NCBI GenBank assembly: GCA_017983495.1
Contig: JAGOBH010000006.1
Coordinates: 182,178-246,177, forward strand
Reading direction: 5' to 3'
Source of the DNA: Pyrinomonadaceae bacterium
GTDB lineage: Bacteria > Acidobacteriota > Blastocatellia > Pyrinomonadales > Pyrinomonadaceae
DNA: 64,000 nt
Both the position numbers and the translations under genes were made by a program. The notes below the pieces were generated by a model. That model made no database searches and was not told the origin of the DNA. It saw nothing but the letters and a program-made list of their open reading frames with translations. Shown one piece after another: positions 18,802 through 28,066 of this stretch. Within the stretch, counting starts at the first letter, position 1; each line of letters starts with the position of its first letter.

Positions 18802-19401
18802 TTACTTCTTTTTTCTGCGGCGTCTCCATACAAGTGGAAACGAAATGAACTCGAGTGCTATCCAGGGCATCCGCTTGAGGTCACGCCATAGCGACTGTTG
18901 GCTTTCATCCCTTACAAGCAAGGCACCGCGTCGCATCGCAAACAGATTGAAAACTGCCGAGATCGCGGACACGATCACCGAAAACAGGATCGCCTTGCCT
19001 TTTCCGTTAACTCCGGTCTGATTGTCGTAGAACGTCTGGACAACGAATTCGATACAGTGGCTGAAAGCGGCGAGTATGAGAGGAACCGTTAATACAGCAT
19101 GCCACGGCGGCTCAACCCTGCTGAACGACTGAATGATCGCCCCATTGATGCCGCCGAATACTATCCGAAAGACAGACTGCAAGAGTGCGGCCCCGATCGC
19201 CAGTTTGAGACCGTCTTTTTTGAAGAAGTATGCGAAAAAGAAGATCGGGGCACGAAGAAGAGCACTAAGAACGGCGGATTTCCAGTTCCATCTCAGAATC
19301 AACATCCTTAGCGGATGTCGTGCGAGTTGGGCAAGCACGCCGAACACACGGGTATGAACCTCCGGCAAAGTGCTTTCGGCAATCGTGTCGGAACTAACCA
19401 T
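18802..19401 (-). CDS. Multi-pass membrane protein of unknown function (paralog B)
   Basis: A ~199-residue membrane protein, homologous to the protein at 16440-17264 but lacking that copy's C-terminal extension; it ends after the shared core in a strongly basic tail (WRRRRKKK). Shared pieces are WNWKSAVLSALLRAPIF, LKLAIGAALLQSVFRIVFGGINGAIIQSFSRVEPPW and FNLFAMRRGALLVRD. I chose the ATG at 19401, which overlaps the preceding glycosyltransferase stop by 8 bases (ATGGTTAG), over the ATG at 19455, which would overlap by 62. The function is unknown; coupling to a GT4 gene suggests the two act together. Confidence 0.72.
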   Translation of the reverse strand: MVSSDTIAESTLPEVHTRVFGVLAQLARHPLRMLILRWNWKSAVLSALLRAPIFFFAYFFKKDGLKLAIGAALLQSVFRIVFGGINGAIIQSFSRVEPPWHAVLTVPLILAAFSHCIEFVVQTFYDNQTGVNGKGKAILFSVIVSAISAVFNLFAMRRGALLVRDESQQSLWRDLKRMPWIALEFISFPLVWRRRRKKK

Positions 19402-20593
19402 TTGTGTGCCTTGCCCTTGCTTTTTCGTGGAGACTGATCGCCTCGCGGTAGCCATCGTAAACGCCCTCGAAGATCGAATCCCAGGATCGCGACATGGCGC
19501 TTTTTCGCGAAAGAGCTTTCATCTTCGAGAGCTTTTCCTGATCGTCATACAGTTCGAATGCGTATTTGATAAATTCGTCAACATCCTTGGCGACAAACCC
19601 GGTTTCGCCGCATCTGACGATAAACTTCGGGCCGCCTTTGTCTGATACGATCGCCGGAACGCCTGAGGCGTTCGCCTCCTGGGCAACGTTGCCGAAGGCG
19701 TCTGTTTCCGACGGAAACAGAAATACATCCATATTCGCATAGGCGGCGGCGAGCTCTTCGCCGTCGATGAAGCCTGTAAACTCGGCGGTTTTCATATTTT
19801 CGCTAAGATACTCGCGTTCATTGCCTTCGCCAACGATCAGGAATTCAATTTTGGTGCGGCCCGATTCAAGAAGAGCTTTTTCGATCTCGACGAGCATTCG
19901 CACATTCTTTTCAGCTCGAAGGCGTCCGCAAGAACCAAATGTGAAAACGCCATTTTCTCGGGTCCTCTTTGTCGGACTGAACATGTCGGTATCGACTCCA
20001 CGACCCATTAGGAGCGAGGCTCGCCCCGTACGGCGGCCAAGGTCATTTACTAGTTCCTGGTTTGGCGACAGGATGACCCTAGGCATTTTGTAGTACAAGA
20101 TCGAGCCCTGCATGATCTTTTTCTCGGCAAATTTTGAGATCTTCGAAACCGTAGGACCGGGTAAAAATCTAAGCAACCGTTCGAGGCGGCTAGCCGCAAA
20201 CTCGTGAATGTTGGTGTGCCACGAGCCGAGCATGGGCAATTTTAATTTCCAGGCGAGATATGAACCGACTATGCTGACGTCATTTAGTCCGGTGATGTGC
20301 AATACGTCGGGTTTGAAATCGAGCAACTGGCGTAATACGCGATTGGTGTGTCTCTGGAAAAGCGGGTCGTAGGCCAGGTCTTCGTCGAGCAGAAACGAAG
20401 CAGGCGAACGTTTTAAGGCCAGGTGTTGGACACTCCCATCGGTCGTCAATTCGGTTTTAGGGCCGGCGTGAATGCATAGGTAAGGAAATTCGTTTCTGCC
20501 GGCATAGCTGACTAAGCGTCTGCATGTCATTGCCGCACCATTTACCTCAAGATATGAATCCGCAAAGAAGGCGACCCGAGGGATATTGTTCAC
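19394..20593 (-). CDS. Glycosyltransferase family 4 protein
   Basis: A 399-residue GT-B enzyme. The N-terminal domain starts RVAFFADSYLEVNGAAMTCRRLVSYA and contains DVLHITGLNDVSIVGSYLAWKLKLPMLGSWHTNIHEFA, the arrangement typical of GT4 enzymes that act on lipid or glycan acceptors (mannosyltransferase-like). The donor domain has FTFGSCGRLRAEKNVRMLVEIEKAL, LIVGEGNEREYL, FTGFIDGEELAAAYANMDVFLFPSETDAFGNVAQEANASGVPAIV: the Glu of FGNVAQEA is at the conserved site. It is translationally coupled to membrane paralog B downstream and separated from the PHP gene upstream by a small hairpin. Confidence 0.9.
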   Translation of the reverse strand: MNNIPRVAFFADSYLEVNGAAMTCRRLVSYAGRNEFPYLCIHAGPKTELTTDGSVQHLALKRSPASFLLDEDLAYDPLFQRHTNRVLRQLLDFKPDVLHITGLNDVSIVGSYLAWKLKLPMLGSWHTNIHEFAASRLERLLRFLPGPTVSKISKFAEKKIMQGSILYYKMPRVILSPNQELVNDLGRRTGRASLLMGRGVDTDMFSPTKRTRENGVFTFGSCGRLRAEKNVRMLVEIEKALLESGRTKIEFLIVGEGNEREYLSENMKTAEFTGFIDGEELAAAYANMDVFLFPSETDAFGNVAQEANASGVPAIVSDKGGPKFIVRCGETGFVAKDVDEFIKYAFELYDDQEKLSKMKALSRKSAMSRSWDSIFEGVYDGYREAISLHEKARARHTNG

Positions 20594-20610
20594 AAATGAT
20601 CCTAATGAGT

Positions 20611-20632
20611 AAAAATGGCGGGCAAGCCCGCC
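20611..20632 (-). terminator. Hairpin between PHP gene and glycosyltransferase
   Basis: GGCGGGC (20617-20623) and GCCCGCC (20626-20632) form a perfect stem with a two-base loop. On the minus strand it is followed by ATTTTT. It could be a terminator or partial attenuator after the PHP gene, or a small REP-like palindrome. Confidence 0.55.
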
Positions 20633-20653
20633 TATAAAAATAACGTATTGGTC

Positions 20654-21880
20654 TTAAGCCGTGCCGGATGAAAACTCCCCGGTAAGTTCCTTTTCGTCGG
20701 GGATATCAAAATTTGTTGCTTCTAGGTTGACCGGCACTCGATCCTTTTTGTTCCGAGCGACCCGAAACACCGGCCTCATCACCGGACTGCCAAGCAATCC
20801 GAGTGTACGCACGGCAATTCGGAGCCACGCCGGCCCGCCCCTATCCCAGCCATGGGACGAGAGCGGGACTACGCCCTGGCCGTCACCGCGATCGAAAAAG
20901 ACCCGGTCAAACCAGCGGCGGCGGTGGTCCGCGAAGTCGGGATAATGACTCAGGATCTCCGAAAATGACTGAAGCTGCCGCGAATGCAAAGGACGTTCAT
21001 ACTCCGGCATCAAGGCAACCTGACTACGCTTTTCCACTCGGATCTCGTCCACAAATTCCTCGAAGGTCGATGCGTCGGTGAGATTGATAACGGTGTTCGG
21101 CATACAGCCATGTCGGTCGCCACCTGTGGCGATCGGCATCCCGTGAGCCTCGGCCAATTCGATCACTGCCTTATTCTCAGACCAGGACCGAAATCCGTTG
21201 ATCTCAAGAGCATGTATCCAGCGACCGTGTGCACGGAGAAAATTCTTAAGCAGGATCGCGTGACGTTCGGCCCCGACCATTTCGATGTCCCAGATCGGAT
21301 GATTAAGAATGATCAGGACCTGAGGGATTTCGTTGAGCATCGCGAACAACTCGTTTAAGCATTCGCTGGTTTGAGCCTCCTCATTAAAAGTGTAATCAAG
21401 CAAGGTTGTCGTCAGGTCAACGGCACGATCCTTCGGTAAATTGTGCACCCCCAAGTGAAAATAGCCGTATTCAAACGGGACGGTCCATTCAAGCGAGATC
21501 GGCACTGCCTTACCGGGTCTCTCTTCCTTGATAGTCAGATTGCCGCTTATGTGATCATGGTCCGTCAGCGAAACGAACGACTCGAGATTGGCATCGTGTA
21601 TCTGCTTTTTCTCAATATTGTAAACCATCTGCGGGGTTAATGGCGGCGACCAGTATGCCGTCGACAAGTCGATCGCCCGGCCTTCGCGTTCGAGGTAACG
21701 GTCGCGTTCTTTCCGCCAAAAATAGGCAATAATTGGTAATTTCTCAGCGTAATGCGGGACAAAATCGAGCATCTCCTGTGAGTACTCCGTGTGGCAATGA
21801 AGCGACACACCGGTTTTAGCACGATCAGAAAGATCCTGCTGTTTCCGGATTATATGAAGTTTTGTCTGCCGTAAATTCAT
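20654..21880 (-). CDS. PHP-domain metal-dependent phosphoesterase-like protein
   Basis: A 408-residue protein with a complete set of PHP metal ligands in order: SLHCHTEYS (HxH), LTDHDHISG (D-H), LEWTVPFEYGYFHLGVHN (E and H), ILNHPIWDIE (H) and TGGDRHG (D-x-H). PHP domains bind two or three metals and hydrolyse phosphoester bonds. An insert of ~45 residues lies between the first two motifs (KLPIIAYFWRKERDRYLEREGR...). The last ~130 residues have no recognised domain. It is the first gene of a minus-strand run with two glycosyltransferases, which suggests a phosphatase step in glycan or glycolipid synthesis, but a regulatory role is equally possible. The upstream 200 bases hold no clear promoter. 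Confidence 0.85.
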   Translation of the reverse strand: MNLRQTKLHIIRKQQDLSDRAKTGVSLHCHTEYSQEMLDFVPHYAEKLPIIAYFWRKERDRYLEREGRAIDLSTAYWSPPLTPQMVYNIEKKQIHDANLESFVSLTDHDHISGNLTIKEERPGKAVPISLEWTVPFEYGYFHLGVHNLPKDRAVDLTTTLLDYTFNEEAQTSECLNELFAMLNEIPQVLIILNHPIWDIEMVGAERHAILLKNFLRAHGRWIHALEINGFRSWSENKAVIELAEAHGMPIATGGDRHGCMPNTVINLTDASTFEEFVDEIRVEKRSQVALMPEYERPLHSRQLQSFSEILSHYPDFADHRRRWFDRVFFDRGDGQGVVPLSSHGWDRGGPAWLRIAVRTLGLLGSPVMRPVFRVARNKKDRVPVNLEATNFDIPDEKELTGEFSSGTA

Positions 21881-22084
21881 AATTCGATACCCCGAATCAC
21901 ATTACCTAAGCTTATAAAGCTAACAAAATTGAGAGTCAATGTAAATTCCTTCGGCGAGGGCGTACATGATCTGGTAACAGTCAGTAAGGAAGGTGCAGAA
22001 AATTGGAAAATAGTTGTCACAAATCGGCGGAGTATGGTGTTTTGTTACTAGAAAGCAGATCAAATCTGATACGGAGACGCAATT

Positions 22085-23989
22085 ATGAGTTGGATATTTA
22101 CAATCGTTTTTTCCGGAATTTTATTTTCGTCAAACGCCGGCACAGAGGCTTTGCCCAAAGTGGAACCTATGATGGCTGAACAGCCGTCGAACTTTGCCAA
22201 ACAAGACGAAACCGATAGATTTGAGCAGACGTATCCTTTAAATCCGAATGGACGCGTTTCCGTTTCAAATGTCAACGGATCGATCGTTGCCGAAGCATGG
22301 GATCGCAATGAGGTCAAACTTATTGCGATCAAGACGGCGGACACAAAAGAACGACTTGACGAGGTGGAGATCAAGGTCGATTCAAAACCCGACTCGTTCT
22401 CAGTTGAGAGCAATTACAATAATTGGAAACAGAAGAATGGCGAGAGCTGGAGAAACGGAGGCCGGCTCGTGGTCGAGTTCCAGCTGATGATACCGCGCGG
22501 AGCTGTCTTGAATGAGGTTGAAACCGTGAACGGTTCGGTCACGGTCTCGAATTTTGCAAACGTCACGAAGGTCTCGGCCGTAAACGGTACCGTCAGGGCT
22601 TCGAATCTCAGAGGGACGGCAGACCTTTCGACCGTTAACGGCGAGGTTATCGCTGATTTTACAGCCCTGGATCCGGGAAGCAAGATCTCGCTTGGAACGG
22701 TTAACGGCAAGGTAAATTTGACGATACCGTCCGATTCGAACGCCACGCTTAAGGTAGATTCGCTGAATGGAAACATAACCAACGATTTTGGGCTACCCGT
22801 CCGAAAAGGAAAATATGTCGGTCGCGATCTTTACGGCAAGATCGGTTCTGGTGACGTTCGCATTAAGATCGAGAGCGTTAATGGCGAGTTGAAGATCCTT
22901 CGTCAGAATGATGGCAAGTCGCTAAATCCCGCAACAAATCTGTTACCCAACAAAGAAAAGGACGACGAAGATTGGGATAGTATGTTTGGTAATGAAATAG
23001 ACCGGGAAATGGCAAACGCGGACCGGGAGATGGCCAAAGTTTCAAGAGCCTCGGCTACTGCCGCGATGAAAGAAGCTCAGAAGGAGATGGAGCGGATCAA
23101 GCCGGAACTAGCCAGGATCACTGCGGATTCCGCTAAAATTGCTGCCGAGGCGATGAGGTCCGAGAAGGTACAGAACGCTATTCGTGACGGAATGCGGCAA
23201 ACCGGCGAATTCGCCAAGCTGGCTGAGATCGGTTTTTTCCCGGGAGTCTCGCGGGTCGAGAAAAAAAGTCAGTCATTCCCGGTGAAAGGTGTGCCCAAAA
23301 TAACTGTAAACGGCCGCGGCTGCGACGTAAAAGTAACCGGTTGGGACAAGAATGAGGTCCAGTATTCGGTGTCGCAGCGCAGCGACCAACGCAACAAAAA
23401 GCCGCTGAACATTAGCGAAAAGCGAGAAGATTCGAGCCTTGTGCTGACTGTCGAGAACCCGGACGCTGGCAATCGATCGGGTGAATTCTTCGGTCCGTCT
23501 GTTCAAACGCGAATTGAGATATTTGTTCCGCGAAAGTCCGATCTAAAGATCAAAACTGATGGCCAGATCCGTATGGAAGGCGTTTCGGGCGACGTCGAAC
23601 TGATTGGTGAAGATGAGGCGATCAATGTCAGGGACGTCAACGGAACGCTACGTGTCAGCAACACGGACGGGCGTGTGCGAATTATCGGATTTCGAGGTGA
23701 ACTGACAAGCACCACGGTCGACGGGAATATCTCCCTCGAAGGTGAATTCGACAAGTTAATCGCTAACGGCAATTCAGGCAGCATCACTGTCACGATGCCT
23801 GGCACTGCGGGGGCACTTATTTCGGCCGATTCGCCCAATGTTATGGTCGACGGCCTCGATCTCGTTCAGGTCGCCAATGACCCCGGAAGCCGCGAGTACA
23901 AGATCGGTTCGGGCACCGCGATCATCAAGGTCACAACGGGCGGAAACATAACATTCCGCAATTCGAATCGTTTAACATCAGGAAGCTGA
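22085..23989 (+). CDS. DUF4097-type secreted protein with two beta-repeat halves
   Basis: A 634-residue exported protein; the N-terminus is signal-like (WIFTIVFSGILFSSNAG). Two stretches are built from the short beta repeats of DUF4097 (putative adhesin-like beta-helix) proteins: about residues 55-275 (GRVSVSNVNGSIVAEAWDRNEV ... VNGSVTVSNF ... VNGTVRASNL ... VNGEVIADF ... VNGKVNL) and about 395-625 (ITVNGRGCDVKVTGWDKNEV ... VNGTLRVSNTDGRVRI ... VDGNISLEG). Between them lies a ~90-residue Ala/Met/Glu/Lys helical segment (MANADREMAKVSRASATAAM...) likely to be a coiled coil. There is no anchoring motif. A terminator follows. Confidence 0.82.
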   Translation: MSWIFTIVFSGILFSSNAGTEALPKVEPMMAEQPSNFAKQDETDRFEQTYPLNPNGRVSVSNVNGSIVAEAWDRNEVKLIAIKTADTKERLDEVEIKVDSKPDSFSVESNYNNWKQKNGESWRNGGRLVVEFQLMIPRGAVLNEVETVNGSVTVSNFANVTKVSAVNGTVRASNLRGTADLSTVNGEVIADFTALDPGSKISLGTVNGKVNLTIPSDSNATLKVDSLNGNITNDFGLPVRKGKYVGRDLYGKIGSGDVRIKIESVNGELKILRQNDGKSLNPATNLLPNKEKDDEDWDSMFGNEIDREMANADREMAKVSRASATAAMKEAQKEMERIKPELARITADSAKIAAEAMRSEKVQNAIRDGMRQTGEFAKLAEIGFFPGVSRVEKKSQSFPVKGVPKITVNGRGCDVKVTGWDKNEVQYSVSQRSDQRNKKPLNISEKREDSSLVLTVENPDAGNRSGEFFGPSVQTRIEIFVPRKSDLKIKTDGQIRMEGVSGDVELIGEDEAINVRDVNGTLRVSNTDGRVRIIGFRGELTSTTVDGNISLEGEFDKLIANGNSGSITVTMPGTAGALISADSPNVMVDGLDLVQVANDPGSREYKIGSGTAIIKVTTGGNITFRNSNRLTSGS

Positions 23990-23996
23990 ACGAACC

Positions 23997-24026
23997 GGGC
24001 CGGCCTCGGTGCGGCCCCAAATTTTT
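23997..24026 (+). terminator. Intrinsic terminator
   Basis: GGGCCG (23997-24002) and CGGCCC (24012-24017) form the stem, followed by AAATTTTTTG. It ends the DUF4097 gene. Confidence 0.8.
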
Positions 24027-24114
24027 TGAAACTTTCTGACTAAATCTACGTTGTAGTCATTGGCACTTCACACATTCCTTTTAGCCAGATCATTCAATTC
24101 ATGAGGTTGCAGTA

Positions 24115-26751
24115 ATGAAATTATACGGCGCAATTTTTACCCTGATCTTAATTTCGACGATAGCTTTTGCCCAGGAATCCGGGGTCGATCCGTCGAACAC
24201 GGTCGCCTCCACGACCGTTGCGAATACCAATACTAAGAGAATCGGCAACGTTGATGTCCCAGCAGAGAAAACCAGGCCGATCACGGTCCCGAGATTGATC
24301 GAAACAGTAATTATCGACGGTAAACCCAGCGAAGAGGCATGGAAACAGGCGGCTGTTTTCAAGGATTTTTACCAGACGAGTCCCGGTGACAATACGGCGC
24401 CGTCAAAGCCTACAGAGGTCTTGGTAATGTATGACGACCGGCATCTTTATATCGCGTTCAAATGCTGGGACGAAAGGGACAAGATCCGAGCGTCGGTAGC
24501 AAAGCGGGACGAAGTCTTTAACGAGGACAACGTCCGCGTTTGGCTCGATACCTACAATGACCAGCGTCGGGCGTATGTGCTCGGCTTTAATCCCCTTGGG
24601 ATCCAACAAGACGGAATTTTTACCGAAGGCCGTGGGGCAGACTTTTCGGTCGATATCGTGATGGAATCGAAGGGCGTGATCGAAGACTGGGGCTGGTCGG
24701 TTGAGGTCAAGATACCGTTCAAATCACTGAGATATTCAGCAGGTAAGGGTAAGTTCTGGGGATTTAACGTCGCACGTAACATCGCCCGACTGAACGATGA
24801 ATTTGATCAGTGGCTGCCGGACGACAGGAATATCTCTGGTTTCTTGATCAAACACGGCAAGATCGGCGGTCTCGACGAGATCAAGTACGAACGTACGCTC
24901 GAGGTTGTGCCTAGCATCACAGTTTCACAGACCGGGAATCGAAAGCGGACGGTGCCAAATGCCGGATTTGCCGCACTTGGACCGTATGACCCGATATTCA
25001 ATCCGATCGGCGTCCGCGATCCTGGCCGCTTTGTAAATGACCCGGTCAAGCCTGAGCTTAGCGTTAATTTGAAATATACTTTGTCGCCAAACGTCACGTT
25101 AGATGCGGCCATCAATCCTGATTTTGCTGAGATCGAGGCCGATGCGCCGGTTGTGTCTGCGAATCAGAGATTTCCAATCTATTTTCAGGAAAAGCGGCCA
25201 TTCTTTTTAGAGGGAAAGGACATTTTCGATTCGCCAATGCAGCCGTTTTATTCGAGAACGATCGTCGATCCGGATCTGGCGGCAAAACTTACTGGCAAGA
25301 TCGGAAAAAATACATTTGGATTTCTCGTGGCCTCTGATAACGCCCCTGGCAATTATTCGGAAGACGAGCGGGGCGAGCTACTTAACTGCCAGCGGGCGAG
25401 GGAATTTGATCCGCCCGACAATCCCCGCCGATGCGGCATCGAGGAATTCGTTGATAAAAACGCTTTTTTCAGCGTGCTGCGGCTCAAGCGTGATATTGGC
25501 AAGGAGAATAATATTGGATTCTTCGCGACTGCCAGAACCTTTCCGAAAAACCGTAACTTTACAGGCGGCTTCGACGGCACGTTCAAGCTGAATCCTGCGA
25601 CTATAATGAAATTTCAGGTCTTGGGAACACACTCGCGTAAGTTCTTTTACGATCCCAATACTGACCGATCCAAATATAGAACCGGTAACGGATTCGGATA
25701 CTCCGTGAATGTTGATCACACGACCGACCGCCACGGATGGTTTATCGAGGCGACCGGCCGCACGGACGATTATCGTGCAGATGCCGGCTTCACAAGGCGA
25801 ACCGACTCAAATACGTTCTTTGCCGCAAACCGCGTCAGCACCAAATCAAACCCCAAGGCAGCGATCATACGCGCAAGCTGGAATCAGTTTGCCCGTTACG
25901 GCATGGATTGGAACGGCCGCACGCAGCAGGGCCTGATAGGCAATAACATTAACCTTTCGATGCAGGGTAACATGTTTATCTATGGGGAATTTGGTGTCCA
26001 GTTTGAAAAGATCTACGAGAACGAATTTGGCCCCAACCGCGATTTGGCGGCAAACAGGCCCGGTGCTTTTGTCGGGGCTCCAACACGGTCATCGACCCAG
26101 CCTTACTTCAGCATAAACGCGAATAAGACCATCAATAAGCAGGTCTCGATATATGGATTTGTCGGCTCGATCATCAATTCGTTCGATTATGATTTTGGAG
26201 CCGGTCCGCGATATCCGCGTGCAAGTCCGGCATTTACTGACTACCTGAATAGCCCTCAATATCAAAATTACATTGCCGGACTCTACGCTTATCAGGCTGA
26301 CCCGGTAAATAATCCGTACCCAGATTTCGCTCAGCCTCCACAACTTGATCCCGGAAAGGGGTGGCAGTTCGATGCAAACGTCGGATTCGAGTATAAGCCG
26401 ATGGATCCACTTCGAATATCGTTTGACTATACGAAGAGCAAACTGACACGCAACGACACAAAAAAGGTTGCGTACGACACGGATATCTTCACTTTGCGTT
26501 CGACCTATCAATTTACCCGCTTTACTTACGTTCGGGCGCGTTGGGATTATGACACCCTGAACTCAAACGCCAGCGGACAGTTTCTATTCGGTTGGAACCC
26601 CAATCCCGGTACGGCATTTTATGTAGGTTACAACGATAACTTTAACTACAAAGGCTACAGCCCGCTCACGGGGCAGTACGAACCGGGATTCGAACGCAAT
26701 AGTCGAACATTCTTTATCCGGGCTTCGTATCTTTTCAGAAAGAGCTTTTAG
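24115..26751 (+). CDS. CBM9-like/DUF5916 outer-membrane protein
   Basis: An 878-residue protein with a signal peptide (LYGAIFTLILISTIAFA). Residues ~55-240 form a carbohydrate-binding-module-9-like domain: IIDGKPSEEAWKQA, LVMYDDRHLYIAFKCWDE, EDNVRVWLDTYNDQRRAYVLGFNP. From ~270 it is DUF5916: INPDFAEIEADAPVVSANQRFPIYFQEKRPFFLEG, then long amphipathic strands ending in aromatic residues up to RTFFIRASYLFRKSF, which looks like an outer-membrane beta-barrel with a terminal Phe. I infer a surface or outer-membrane protein that may bind glycans. GAGGTTG is a weak ribosome site 8 bases before the ATG. Confidence 0.85.
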   Translation: MKLYGAIFTLILISTIAFAQESGVDPSNTVASTTVANTNTKRIGNVDVPAEKTRPITVPRLIETVIIDGKPSEEAWKQAAVFKDFYQTSPGDNTAPSKPTEVLVMYDDRHLYIAFKCWDERDKIRASVAKRDEVFNEDNVRVWLDTYNDQRRAYVLGFNPLGIQQDGIFTEGRGADFSVDIVMESKGVIEDWGWSVEVKIPFKSLRYSAGKGKFWGFNVARNIARLNDEFDQWLPDDRNISGFLIKHGKIGGLDEIKYERTLEVVPSITVSQTGNRKRTVPNAGFAALGPYDPIFNPIGVRDPGRFVNDPVKPELSVNLKYTLSPNVTLDAAINPDFAEIEADAPVVSANQRFPIYFQEKRPFFLEGKDIFDSPMQPFYSRTIVDPDLAAKLTGKIGKNTFGFLVASDNAPGNYSEDERGELLNCQRAREFDPPDNPRRCGIEEFVDKNAFFSVLRLKRDIGKENNIGFFATARTFPKNRNFTGGFDGTFKLNPATIMKFQVLGTHSRKFFYDPNTDRSKYRTGNGFGYSVNVDHTTDRHGWFIEATGRTDDYRADAGFTRRTDSNTFFAANRVSTKSNPKAAIIRASWNQFARYGMDWNGRTQQGLIGNNINLSMQGNMFIYGEFGVQFEKIYENEFGPNRDLAANRPGAFVGAPTRSSTQPYFSINANKTINKQVSIYGFVGSIINSFDYDFGAGPRYPRASPAFTDYLNSPQYQNYIAGLYAYQADPVNNPYPDFAQPPQLDPGKGWQFDANVGFEYKPMDPLRISFDYTKSKLTRNDTKKVAYDTDIFTLRSTYQFTRFTYVRARWDYDTLNSNASGQFLFGWNPNPGTAFYVGYNDNFNYKGYSPLTGQYEPGFERNSRTFFIRASYLFRKSF

Positions 26752-26778
26752 AGCCTATTTCACCTAAATGTTGCACTT

Positions 26779-26808
26779 CGGCGGCAGGTTTTGATGAATC
26801 TGCCGCCG
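26779..26808 (+). terminator. Hairpin after the DUF5916 gene
   Basis: CGGCGGCAG (26779-26787) pairs with CTGCCGCCG (26800-26808), followed by a weak TTTCG tail. Probable terminator with a poor T-tract. Confidence 0.55.
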
Positions 26809-26911
26809 TTTCGCCTGTGTTCAGACGCAGATACGAGCATGAGGGCTAATTGTTAAGCACTTCATTAATGTTGCCTGTGGAAAATAATTTACGTTCCGAT
26901 CAAAATACCTC

Positions 26912-26940
26912 TTGTAACTTGTCAACAAATAATGTATAAC
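26912..26940 (+). promoter_or_regulatory. Sigma-70-type promoter
   Basis: TTGTAA (26912-26917), 17-base spacer, TATAAC (26935-26940). It predicts a leader of about 50 bases before the ATG at 26996, which has AAAAGGAG ahead of it. Confidence 0.6.
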
Positions 26941-26995
26941 TGCTTGTAGAAAAATCAGTTCTCGTTCTTTCCGGCCACAATCAAAAGGAGTTCAT

Positions 26996-28066
26996 ATGAA
27001 AATTGCAAAGAGTTTTCTAGTAATGTTTTTGGGATTGACCTTAAGCAATGTCTTACTGCCAATGGCATTGACGCAAAACGCGGCGGCTCAGACAAAAGAT
27101 CTGAACATTGCTCTGCAGCGTGGTTATCGTACCGGATATTCGGACGGTTATATGGCAGGATACCGGGACAATATCGACAGTCTTGAAAAGAGCTTCACCC
27201 GTCACGCTGAATACACAAAGGCTGACCGAGCTTTTAACAAAGACTACGGAACTATCGACGATTATCGCGACGGATACCAGCAGGGATTTGAGGTCGGCTA
27301 TGACACAGGCTTTGAAAAGCGTTCATTTGAATCAGCGCTTCCGACTGATATAAAGAAGCGAGGCGTGATCGCGACCGGCACACAAACGTCAAACACGATA
27401 CCGGAGAACAACGTTGCCGAGACGCGTGTGGAAACAGATCAAACGACACAAGGCTCTACAACCTCCGAACCCGTATCGGCGACGACCGGTACGACGGCCA
27501 CCACGTTCCAGTCTGAAGATGGAGCGATCATTATAATCCCTCGCGAAACCGAACTGATGCTCGAGCTTCAAGAAGATCTGAGCACCGACAGAAGTCGGGA
27601 AGGCGAGAAGTTTACTGCCAAGATCGTATCCCCGTCCGAGATCGCCGGAGCGATGATAGAGGGCCGCATTTCGAGGATCAAATCGCCGGGCCGCATCAAG
27701 CGCCGCTCGGAGCTACAGCTTTCGTTTGACCGCATAATCCTGAATGATACCCGTTGGAGTAATTTCAACGCGACCTTGACCGAAGTAATGCCGGTGAGAG
27801 GCGACAATGTAAAGATCGTCAATTCCGAAGGGACTGCGGTGGGTAAGAGTTCGCTGAAAGGTGATTCGATCAAGATCGGTGGATCGACCGGAGTGGGCCT
27901 TGTTGTTGGTGCGGTTGTCGGCGGACCGGTTGGAGCCGCTGTCGGAGCCGGTGTTGGGGCAGCCTTTGGTGTCGGAGCGGTCGTGATCGAACGCGGTAAG
28001 CACATTAAACTGAATCGAAATCAGCAGCTGCGGATCAAAACAGCGTTCGAAACGAAGATCAGATAA
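26996..28066 (+). CDS. Secreted YxxGY-repeat protein with glycine-zipper C-terminus
   Basis: A 356-residue protein with a signal peptide and strong ribosome site (AAAAGGAG). After the signal come repeated aromatic/glycine units (RGYRTGYSDGYMAGYRDN, then DYRDGYQQGFEVGYDTGF), roughly residues 40-110. A Thr-rich linker (residues ~125-170) leads to a beta domain (IIIPRETELMLELQEDLSTDRSREGEKFTAKIV), which resembles surface proteins that limit leakage or bind envelope polymers. Near the end is a glycine zipper: GLVVGAVVGGPVGAAVGAGVG (positions ~300-325), a pattern of membrane-associating or oligomerising helices. Function unknown. The small protein at 33912 has the same YxxGY pattern. Confidence 0.75.
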   Translation: MKIAKSFLVMFLGLTLSNVLLPMALTQNAAAQTKDLNIALQRGYRTGYSDGYMAGYRDNIDSLEKSFTRHAEYTKADRAFNKDYGTIDDYRDGYQQGFEVGYDTGFEKRSFESALPTDIKKRGVIATGTQTSNTIPENNVAETRVETDQTTQGSTTSEPVSATTGTTATTFQSEDGAIIIIPRETELMLELQEDLSTDRSREGEKFTAKIVSPSEIAGAMIEGRISRIKSPGRIKRRSELQLSFDRIILNDTRWSNFNATLTEVMPVRGDNVKIVNSEGTAVGKSSLKGDSIKIGGSTGVGLVVGAVVGGPVGAAVGAGVGAAFGVGAVVIERGKHIKLNRNQQLRIKTAFETKIR

